Origin: an uncultured Elusimicrobia bacterium
GTDB taxonomy: Bacteria; Elusimicrobiota; Elusimicrobia; Elusimicrobiales; Elusimicrobiaceae
Direction: 5' to 3'
DNA length: 7,156 nt
Assembly: GCA_947164805.1 (NCBI GenBank)
Contig: CAMUXX010000042.1
Coordinates: 1 to 7,156, forward strand
Part shown: in pieces, positions 1 through 5,204 of the stretch
How positions within the stretch are numbered: the stretch's first letter is position 1
How the letters are laid out: each line of letters starts with the position of its first letter
The notes under the pieces: generated by a model
Databases searched by the model: none
What the model was told of the DNA's origin: nothing
The model's input: only the letters and a program-made list of their open reading frames with translations
Program-made: the position numbers and the translations under genes

Positions 1-1221
1 AACCGGCAGTTTTTGAAGGCAAATATCTTGCTGTATTTGATCATAACATCTTTGTGAAAATGAAGAATATAAAGCAACAATCGGTTTTAAACCTTGCGAG
101 GCAAGGCCGCCGGCAAAAGTTACGGCATGCTCTTCTGCAATACCTACATCATAAAATCTGTTTGGATACTTTTCCCTAAATACGCTGAGGCCGGTGCCTT
201 CAGGCATAGCGGCAGTAATGGCTGTTATTTTTTCATCTTTAGCAGCCAATTTATCAAGTGCTTGGGAAAAGGCTTTTGTATAAGTAATTTTATCACTGGT
301 GCCGATAGTTTCCCCGGTATCAGGGTCAAAAATACCAAGGCCATGAAATTTTGTAGGTTTTTCCTCAGCAGGTAAATAACCTTTGCCTTTCTTGGTTACA
401 ATATGCAAAAATACAGGGCCGGGAATATCTTTAATCCTTTGCAACATTTCAATAACACCAAGCACATCATTTCCGTCAATAGGCCCAAAGTATTTAAAAC
501 CTAGTTCGGAAAATAATAAGCCCGAAAATAAAATTGAACGCGCGCGTTTTGCAAGTTTGAGGGCATTATTTACAAATTCTATATTAGCATTTTCCGCCAA
601 CTTTTCTGCGCCTGATTCCGCCGCCTGCACATATTTTGTAGAAAGTAATTTAGTTAAAAAATTCCCCAAAGCGCCAACGCGTTTTGAAATAAACATCTGG
701 TTATCGTTTAAAATAACAAGTAAATTTGATTTTAATTGCCCTGCGTTTTGTAAGGCCTCATAAGTTAAACCGCCGGTCATAGAACCGTCCGCGATAACCG
801 CAACCACTTTATTATGTTCTTTCTTTTGGTCACGCGCCGCAGCCATTCCAAGTGCGGCGGAAAGTGCCGTTGAAGCATGCCCGGCACCAAAGGTATCATA
901 TTCAGATTCATATATTTTTAAAAATCCACTCAAACCACCTTTTTTGCGGATGGTGTGGAAAACATCTTTCCTGCCTGTTAGCAATTTATGGGCGTATGTT
1001 TGGTGGCCTGTATCAAAAACAAGTTTATCTGTTGGCGTATTAAAGACATAATGCAACGCAACAATTAAATCAGTAGCACCTAGACTTGAACCCAAATGCC
1101 CACCGTTTTTTGAAACTGTTGAAATAATTTCCTGCCTTAACTCTTTACAAAGTTCTGGCAAAAGGTTCTTGTCTATCAAACGGAGTTGGGCCGGGGTATT
1201 AATTTTATCTAAAATTTTCAT
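1..1221 (-). CDS. dxs: 1-deoxy-D-xylulose-5-phosphate synthase, C-terminal part cut off by the window edge
   Basis: This thiamine diphosphate (ThDP) enzyme condenses pyruvate with glyceraldehyde 3-phosphate to make DXP, the entry point of the MEP isoprenoid pathway, in the cytoplasm. I translated 407 codons without a stop from the ATG at 1219-1221; the family is about 620 residues, so roughly the last third, with the transketolase C-terminal domain, lies outside. Visible hallmarks are GGHLGSSLG (40-48), GHQTYAHKLLTGR (72-84), GAGHASTALSAALGMA (112-127), the ThDP/metal motif ADGSMTGG (144-151) with LNDNQM (171-176), FGPIDG, and DVGIAEEHAVTFAGGLA (358-374), whose Glu363 aligns with the catalytic Glu of transketolase-like enzymes. 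The end reads SSFSQRCYDQIQQD and continues to LQKLPV at the edge, as expected. The motif normally begins GDG; here the first Gly is Ala. The start is set by AGAGG 4 bases upstream, which overlaps the ispA stop codon, so dxs is the second gene of an ispA-dxs operon. Identification is firm. Confidence 0.97.
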   Translation of the reverse strand, partial: MKILDKINTPAQLRLIDKNLLPELCKELRQEIISTVSKNGGHLGSSLGATDLIVALHYVFNTPTDKLVFDTGHQTYAHKLLTGRKDVFHTIRKKGGLSGFLKIYESEYDTFGAGHASTALSAALGMAAARDQKKEHNKVVAVIADGSMTGGLTYEALQNAGQLKSNLLVILNDNQMFISKRVGALGNFLTKLLSTKYVQAAESGAEKLAENANIEFVNNALKLAKRARSILFSGLLFSELGFKYFGPIDGNDVLGVIEMLQRIKDIPGPVFLHIVTKKGKGYLPAEEKPTKFHGLGIFDPDTGETIGTSDKITYTKAFSQALDKLAAKDEKITAITAAMPEGTGLSVFREKYPNRFYDVGIAEEHAVTFAGGLASQGLKPIVALYSSFSQRCYDQIQQDICLQKLPV

Positions 1222-1225
1222 ATAA

Positions 1226-1231
1226 CCTCTA
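1226..1231 (-). promoter_or_regulatory. dxs ribosome binding site overlapping the ispA stop codon
   Basis: On the minus strand the junction reads TAC TAG AGG TTA T ATG. The AGAGG Shine-Dalgarno (1226-1230) shares bases with the TAG stop of ispA (1229-1231), and dxs starts 7 bases after the stop. This arrangement suggests translational coupling, so that ribosomes finishing ispA help initiate dxs. Confidence 0.75.
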
Positions 1232-2233
1232 GTAAGAACGGCTTAAAAAGAAATTTGCCAAATCATAAAGGGGGGCAAGTTTTTCTCTGTTTATACCTTT
1301 TAAATTATTGAGTGCTTTTGTGGCATCTTTTACCGCTTTTTGTGCGGCGAGTTTCGCCTTATCAAGACCATATAAAGTGACGAAAGTTAATTTTTTATTT
1401 TCCGCGTCACTATTTGATTTGCCAAGTTGTTTTGCGGTTGCGGTTGCATCCAAAATATCATCAACTACCTGAAAGGCAAAACCGATTTTCCCGGCATAAG
1501 TTTTTATATTTTTTAAATTATTGCCTGTTGCGCCGGCAAGCAAAGCACCCACTTCCACCGCGGTTGTTATTAAAGCGCCTGTTTTATTTGCATGAATATA
1601 ATCAAGCAAAACCGAAGCAGAAACTTCTTTACCTTCTTTTGGAAGTAAAAAATATTGCGGTGTTTTACTGCCTTTAAAGAGTTTGTTTTTTAAAAGTACT
1701 TGCGCCCTTTTGCTTTTACCGTCCAAAATACCCTCGGCAAAGATATCGGCAACCTGCCCACCTATCATACCCCTGACACCGCCAAAGCGCGCCAAAGAAT
1801 TTATGGCAAGTGCTAAATTTTGCGGTTTAATTTTTTTGTTATTGCTTAAATTTGAAAGTGTTTCAAAAGCGTATGTTAAAAGGCCATCCCCTGCTAAAAT
1901 AGCAAGGTCCTCCCCATACACTTTATGGTTTGTGGGGCGGCCGCGCCTTAAACTGTCATTATCCATGGCAGGTAAATCATCATGAATTAAAGAATAAGTG
2001 TGCAACATTTCCACGGCACAAGCGGCCGGCAAAATATCTTTTTTATCTGCGCCGAAAACTTCCGCAGTAGCTAAAGTTAAAACAGGCCTTAAACGTTTAC
2101 CGCCGGCTTCAAGGGAATAAGCCATTGCGTCAATGATAATTTGTGGGGCATTTTTTATTTTTTTAAGTTCTATTTTAAGCCCCTTTTCAATAAAAGCGGC
2201 GCGGGTTTTCAGATAAGTTTCAAATTTTGACAT
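1229..2233 (-). CDS. ispA: Polyprenyl (farnesyl/geranylgeranyl-type) diphosphate synthase
   Basis: This enzyme condenses IPP with allylic diphosphates head to tail to give C15 or longer prenyl diphosphates for quinones, undecaprenyl carrier and similar products. From the chosen start the protein is 334 residues. It shows GGKRLRP (44-50, diphosphate binding), the first Asp-rich motif DDLPAMD (85-91), GGVRGMIGGQ (151-160), HANKTGALI (214-222) and the second Asp-rich motif DDILD (258-262). The sequence before the first motif, HTYSLIHDD, is the pattern of bacterial type II farnesyl diphosphate synthases such as E. coli IspA, but product length cannot be fixed from this. The frame is open to an ATG at 2266, but that start lies in the -10 box and lacks a ribosome binding site; GGGGAG (2238-2243) sits just ahead of the ATG at 2231-2233. 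E. coli IspA has 299 residues; most of the extra length here is a basic insertion at about residues 170-203, between GGQ and HKTGALI. The gene is followed 7 bases later by dxs. Confidence 0.95.
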   Translation of the reverse strand: MSKFETYLKTRAAFIEKGLKIELKKIKNAPQIIIDAMAYSLEAGGKRLRPVLTLATAEVFGADKKDILPAACAVEMLHTYSLIHDDLPAMDNDSLRRGRPTNHKVYGEDLAILAGDGLLTYAFETLSNLSNNKKIKPQNLALAINSLARFGGVRGMIGGQVADIFAEGILDGKSKRAQVLLKNKLFKGSKTPQYFLLPKEGKEVSASVLLDYIHANKTGALITTAVEVGALLAGATGNNLKNIKTYAGKIGFAFQVVDDILDATATAKQLGKSNSDAENKKLTFVTLYGLDKAKLAAQKAVKDATKALNNLKGINREKLAPLYDLANFFLSRSY

Positions 2234-2237
2234 AGCA

Positions 2238-2270
2238 CTCCCCATGTAAATGTTATATATTATCATTATA
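2238..2270 (-). promoter_or_regulatory. Promoter -10 box and ribosome binding site for ispA-dxs
   Basis: The minus strand carries a perfect TATAAT (2265-2270), about 25 bases of expected leader from a start near 2258, then GGGGAG (2238-2243) four bases before the ispA ATG. No convincing -35 box sits 16-18 bases upstream; the best-spaced hexamers there are T-rich (for example ATGGTT). A perfect 10-bp palindrome, CAATATATTG (2271-2280), abuts the -10 box. Because a terminator lies just upstream, a promoter is needed here, which supports the call despite the weak -35. Confidence 0.6.
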
Positions 2271-2293
2271 CAATATATTGATTAAAAAACCAT

Positions 2294-2328
2294 AAAAAAA
2301 CCGCCCTAAAAATAAGGGCAGTTTTTTT
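2294..2328 (-). terminator. Rho-independent terminator after slyD
   Basis: On the minus strand, ACTGCCCT pairs with AGGGCGGT across a 7-base loop (TATTTTT), including one T-G wobble. The stem is followed by seven Ts and shortly afterwards a second run of six. The upstream arm is preceded by seven As, which can extend the stem. It begins about 10 bases after the slyD stop and cleanly separates the slyD unit from ispA-dxs. Confidence 0.9.
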
Positions 2329-2337
2329 ATGTAAAAC

Positions 2338-2754
2338 CTACTTTACGGAAATTATTTCCACATCAAAATGCAATGTTTTCCCCGCAAGAGGATGATTAAA
2401 ATTAAGAACAACTTCAGTATCTGTAATTTCAGCAATTTGGGCCCTAAAAGTATGGCCATTTGCACTTGCGCCTACTATGTCACCAACATGCATTTGCTCA
2501 ATATTTTGTATGGCGGTTTTAGGTACGCGGCGGAAGGCCTCTTTATTGACTTCGCCATACGCATCTTTGGCAGGAATATCTACAGAAATTTTATCCCCGG
2601 CTTTTTTGCATTCCAAAGCACGTTCAAGGCCTATAATTATTTGGCCTGCGCCTTGCGTGTATTCCAAAGGGCCGCGTCCTTTTGAAGTATCCGCTACTTT
2701 ACCGTCAACGGTTAAAGTATAATCTATAGCAACTTTTGAATCTTTTTTAATCAT
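2338..2754 (-). CDS. slyD: FKBP-type peptidyl-prolyl cis-trans isomerase, SlyD-like
   Basis: SlyD-type FKBPs isomerise X-Pro bonds and act as folding chaperones, usually in the cytoplasm. The 138-residue protein has the split FKBP fold: KVAIDYTLTVDGKVADTS near the N-terminus, GAGQIIIGLERALE (35-48), the VDIPAKDAYGEVN segment (58-70), then the insert-in-flap (IF) chaperone domain (about 68-120), and the family signature NHPLAGKTLHFDVEI (120-134). There is no signal peptide. It ends at SVK, so it lacks the His/Cys-rich metal-binding tail of E. coli SlyD. It starts 8 bases after the stop of the exported-protein gene upstream, with AGGAG (2760-2764) overlapping that stop, so it is probably the last gene of an operon driven from about 5159-5187. 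Folding help for the two exported precursors is a possible reason for the linkage but is only inference; small SlyD proteins are widespread housekeeping chaperones. Confidence 0.93.
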   Translation of the reverse strand: MIKKDSKVAIDYTLTVDGKVADTSKGRGPLEYTQGAGQIIIGLERALECKKAGDKISVDIPAKDAYGEVNKEAFRRVPKTAIQNIEQMHVGDIVGASANGHTFRAQIAEITDTEVVLNFNHPLAGKTLHFDVEIISVK

Positions 2755-2759
2755 AAATT

Positions 2760-2765
2760 CTCCTA
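2760..2765 (-). promoter_or_regulatory. slyD ribosome binding site overlapping the upstream stop codon
   Basis: The minus strand reads AGT TAG GAG AAT TT ATG. AGGAG (2760-2764) lies 5 bases from the slyD ATG and contains the last two bases of the preceding TAG stop (2763-2765). It nearly matches the junction between the two exported-protein genes. Confidence 0.8.
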
Positions 2766-3461
2766 ACTAGGTTCGTTACAGTTATCTACTGGTTCCGATT
2801 GGCCTTTATATATAACTAAATACGGGCGGCACTCTTGTGTCCCGTCAAGCCTTAAATTAACCCATTTTACACTTTTATTATAACCACTAGGAATTGCTGG
2901 TAAAACACCTCCTCCGAAATTAGTAATACCGGAAGATCTAATAACAAAATCTCTACGGCCGCCTATATAGCATGCCCCGCCTTCTTTTTCATAACTAAAT
3001 TTAATTCCGCCGGCTGATATAAAGGCTTTTTTACAATTTGCATCATAATTTGCATCATTAGGATCATCAGAACAAGCGGTACAACCAGGGCAATTAAGGT
3101 TCAGATTTGTAATTGAACCGTTAGCATTAATTTCCAACAAATTATCTGCCAATATGTTACTTATAAAAGGTGATCCATCATTAAGGTTATCCACCATAAA
3201 TTCTTCTATATTTATGACGGCTTCTTTTGCCGCTCCCAAAATTAATCCGCCTTGCTGGGTTGCATATTGGTTAATGTTGGCAGTAGCATTACTGCCGGAT
3301 ACGTCATTTTGAGGATTAAAAGATTGAGAATTTTGAGTTAAATACACATTATTATTAACAACATGTGCGGAGGGGAAAAATGCCACATAATTAACAGATT
3401 GCTGCGCCCAAAGCACAGTGCTTGCAAACAGTAAAATAAAACTATAAAAACATGTTTTCAT
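2763..3461 (-). CDS. Exported Asn- and Cys-rich protein of unknown function (232 residues)
   Basis: I do not recognise a family. The N-terminus is a classic Sec signal peptide: basic MKTC, a hydrophobic stretch at about 5-18, and a likely cleavage after VLWA (residue 19). The mature part is rich in Asn (about 28 of 213 residues), Gly, Ser and Asp, poor in charge, and looks beta-structured. Its seven Cys are at 124, 127, 130, 143, 164, 211 and 228; the cluster CPGCTAC (124-130) precedes an Asp/Asn-rich stretch, DDPNDANYDAN (132-142), part of which comes from a 12-bp tandem duplication. No His follows the CxxC pairs, so a c-type haem site is not indicated. Cys4 lies within the signal peptide and is not in a lipobox. 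The start is fixed by AGGAG 5 bases upstream. It lies between a larger exported protein gene and slyD with 8-base gaps, so the three are very likely co-transcribed. A surface or periplasmic, disulfide-stabilised structural protein is the plainest guess. Confidence 0.85.
   Translation of the reverse strand: MKTCFYSFILLFASTVLWAQQSVNYVAFFPSAHVVNNNVYLTQNSQSFNPQNDVSGSNATANINQYATQQGGLILGAAKEAVINIEEFMVDNLNDGSPFISNILADNLLEINANGSITNLNLNCPGCTACSDDPNDANYDANCKKAFISAGGIKFSYEKEGGACYIGGRRDFVIRSSGITNFGGGVLPAIPSGYNKSVKWVNLRLDGTQECRPYLVIYKGQSEPVDNCNEPS
3035..3058. repeat. Perfect 12-bp tandem duplication inside the small exported-protein gene
   Basis: The plus strand has AATTTGCATCAT twice in a row (3035-3046 and 3047-3058). 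In the gene's frame on the minus strand it encodes Asp-Ala-Asn-Tyr then Asp-Ala-Asn-Cys (residues about 137-143). As 12 is a multiple of three, gain or loss of a unit keeps the frame. Confidence 0.9.
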
Positions 3462-3466
3462 ATATT

Positions 3467-3472
3467 CTCCTA
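3467..3472 (-). promoter_or_regulatory. Ribosome binding site at the junction of the two exported-protein genes
   Basis: The minus strand reads CAT TAG GAG AAT AT ATG. AGGAG (3467-3471) lies 5 bases from the ATG at 3459-3461 and shares bases with the TAG stop (3470-3472) of the larger gene. It fixes the start of the smaller protein and suggests coupled translation. Confidence 0.8.
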
Positions 3473-5140
3473 ATGATCAGTTGAAAGTGGCCGATAAGTG
3501 CGTTGGTAATACTGCGGCTCACTTAACTTATTACATTTTACCTTTCTCCGCATACAGACTTTAGCATCTCCCCAACCATTATCGGTTTTAATTTTTAAAG
3601 CATCTATTAAATTGTCTGCTCCGGAGTTATTTTTTTCATACTGGTTATAGTCAGATCGTTTTGCGGGGCAATAACCTACGGTATATGTGCGAATTATCAA
3701 ATCTTGCTTAGCACCTTCTTGATTTGGCCAAGCACTAATCGTCATTGCATCATCCCCACCTTTTAATTCCCTTTGCTGGGGTGTTCTTACATAGATATAA
3801 TCATGATCGCATAACTTACCATCACATATTGTAAAGCAAGGGTTTGCTTCATTGCTGTCTACGAAACCTATATGATTATTAGAAAATTGAATTTCCGCTC
3901 CGGTGGTACTATCTTTAACCAACTCACCATTAATATAAATACGCTGGCCGGGTACTTCATTATTAGACACATTATAACGAATCCAACCGCCGGTAGTATA
4001 GCTACTGATAGGTCTAGTAGTTTCTGTTCCGCCTATAATTGTCACCCTTATTTTAGGTTTTTGTGAAACTAATTCCGCGCTGTTACTTGCAGTATAAAGC
4101 TGATATGCTTCTTCAACTTTAAATTCATAATGGGCCTGATTATCATTATATAATCTAGACTCATCTTGTGCATTAACCGGAATAGAATCAAAAAATGTTT
4201 CCCTTATATTAACTTCTTGATAATCGTAACATGTCGTTTCATCAAAGACACTGTCACAGCTAAAAGTAGACGTATTGTTATCACCTTCGCAAACGTCTTC
4301 CGTTTCAACACAAACATCGCCGTCATCATCAACAGACCTCAAAAAACCACTAAGTCTTCCCCCGTCTTTCATTGGACCCCAAAGTTCCCAAGGCCCATAA
4401 TAATGCTTTGGACTGCTATTACCGATTATATCTACATTTTCAAACCTAAGTGCTGTTCCCTGTGCCGTAAAATAACCACCGTTGTCATATATCATCATTC
4501 TTGGGGAAACAAATTTAACTTCTGCACTTCCTCCGCATGCCTGACATACATCTCTTACATGCTTTGCTGCGTTAAATGATGAAGTAGATGCCGGTACGTA
4601 AAAATTTTTAGAATAAAAATTATACGTTTTTACTTCAGGAAAATTTAATTTAATTTTTATATCGTCATTATCACCACCCTGTGGATCCGGTAAATTTAAA
4701 AGGAGATTGGCATTTTCCCTTAAATTTGCGGAGTACGGACCATTTATATCGGAAGATTCATTAAGCAATAAACCTTTTGAAGAAAAACTTCCCGCACCTA
4801 AAATTGTTATGTTATTTATCGGATATGATATCTCTGTTGAGTCTGTTCGCACGAACTGTGCCACATTAAGTTCTTGCTTTTGAAAGAGGTAAAACATATT
4901 GTCTTTATTCCAAAAATAAGTAGGCCTTTTACCTATCTCCAACCAAAATTTCCTATGACTTCCAACATTTAATTCCATTTTACCCAATACAAGCAAATCC
5001 CTGTAAACCGCATTGATATTTTGTGAAAGTATTACACGGCGTTCTTCATTAAAATTTGCCGCCAATAACGGTAAAGCAAAAACAGAAAATAGTACAAAAA
5101 TCAGTCCTTTATATACATACTTATAAAAGTAATTTTTCAT
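3470..5140 (-). CDS. Large exported Cys-rich protein of unknown function (556 residues)
   Basis: No family is recognised. From the ATG at 5138-5140 the protein is 556 residues with a Sec signal peptide: basic residues in 1-11, a hydrophobic core at 12-26, and cleavage likely after Ala27 or Ala28 (PLLA-A-NF). The frame stays open to an ATG at 5191, but that start would lie within the promoter and has no ribosome binding site, whereas GAGGG (5148-5152) stands 7 bases before the chosen ATG. The mature protein is rich in Asn, Tyr, Asp and Ser and has 12 Cys (199, 202, 277, 284, 295, 304, 435, 439, 444, 491, 529, 536), compatible with disulfides. Residues about 207-241 (short strands around DNGGYFTAQGTALRFENVDI) resemble parallel beta-helix rungs. 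Residues 269-306 form an acidic, Cys-containing segment beginning VDDDGDVC, somewhat like calcium-binding Asp loops. The C-terminus (528-556) is basic and aromatic. There is no other membrane helix, sortase motif or pilin signal. It leads an operon with the 232-residue exported protein and slyD. A secreted or outer-surface structural or binding protein is inferred. Confidence 0.85.
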   Translation of the reverse strand: MKNYFYKYVYKGLIFVLFSVFALPLLAANFNEERRVILSQNINAVYRDLLVLGKMELNVGSHRKFWLEIGKRPTYFWNKDNMFYLFQKQELNVAQFVRTDSTEISYPINNITILGAGSFSSKGLLLNESSDINGPYSANLRENANLLLNLPDPQGGDNDDIKIKLNFPEVKTYNFYSKNFYVPASTSSFNAAKHVRDVCQACGGSAEVKFVSPRMMIYDNGGYFTAQGTALRFENVDIIGNSSPKHYYGPWELWGPMKDGGRLSGFLRSVDDDGDVCVETEDVCEGDNNTSTFSCDSVFDETTCYDYQEVNIRETFFDSIPVNAQDESRLYNDNQAHYEFKVEEAYQLYTASNSAELVSQKPKIRVTIIGGTETTRPISSYTTGGWIRYNVSNNEVPGQRIYINGELVKDSTTGAEIQFSNNHIGFVDSNEANPCFTICDGKLCDHDYIYVRTPQQRELKGGDDAMTISAWPNQEGAKQDLIIRTYTVGYCPAKRSDYNQYEKNNSGADNLIDALKIKTDNGWGDAKVCMRRKVKCNKLSEPQYYQRTYRPLSTDH

Positions 5141-5147
5141 TCTCATA

Positions 5148-5187
5148 CCCTCATAAAAATAATAACAGTAATGAAGTGTTTTGTCAA
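5148..5187 (-). promoter_or_regulatory. Strong sigma-70-type promoter and ribosome binding site for the exported-protein operon
   Basis: The minus strand has a perfect -35 TTGACA (5182-5187), a 17-base spacer, and -10 TATTAT (5159-5164) preceded by TGT, an extended -10 element. The expected transcription start is near 5152, giving a leader of only about 12 bases that begins at the GAGGG ribosome binding site (5148-5152). It lies in the metK downstream gap and is the best promoter match in the window. Confidence 0.82.
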
Positions 5188-5204
5188 GCATTAACTATAC
5201 TGTT
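5164..5204. repeat. Inverted repeat AACAGTA...TACTGTT around the exported-protein promoter
   Basis: Perfect 7-bp arms lie at 5164-5170 and 5198-5204, separated by 27 bases and centred 34 bp apart (about three helical turns). One arm covers the spacer next to the -10 box; the other lies upstream of the -35 and directly after the metK stop. It could be an operator pair or a weak stem ending metK transcription, since T-rich sequence follows on the minus strand. A chance match is possible at this AT content. Confidence 0.4.

Noticed and set aside
383..763. Plus-strand open frames opposite dxs, the longest 126 codons
   Set aside because: They are antisense to a well-conserved dxs frame, have no ribosome binding site, and encode no recognisable protein.
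1683..1985. Plus-strand open frame opposite ispA (100 codons)
   Set aside because: It is a mirror of the conserved polyprenyl synthase frame, with no start signal and low-complexity Leu/Lys/Pro content.
2234..2266. Longer IspA starting at the ATG at 2266
   Set aside because: That ATG overlaps the TATAAT box and has no ribosome binding site; the ATG at 2233 does.
3072..3092. CPGCTAC in the small exported protein as a haem or thioredoxin site
   Set aside because: No His follows the CxxC pairs as c-type haem needs, and there is no thioredoxin-like sequence around them.
3450..3461. Lipoprotein signal because of Cys4 in the small exported protein
   Set aside because: Cys4 precedes the hydrophobic core and no lipobox is formed; cleavage after VLWA fits better.
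4166..4579. Plus-strand open frame of 137 codons opposite the large exported protein
   Set aside because: The minus-strand frame is far longer, has a promoter, a ribosome binding site and a signal peptide; the opposite frame has none of these.
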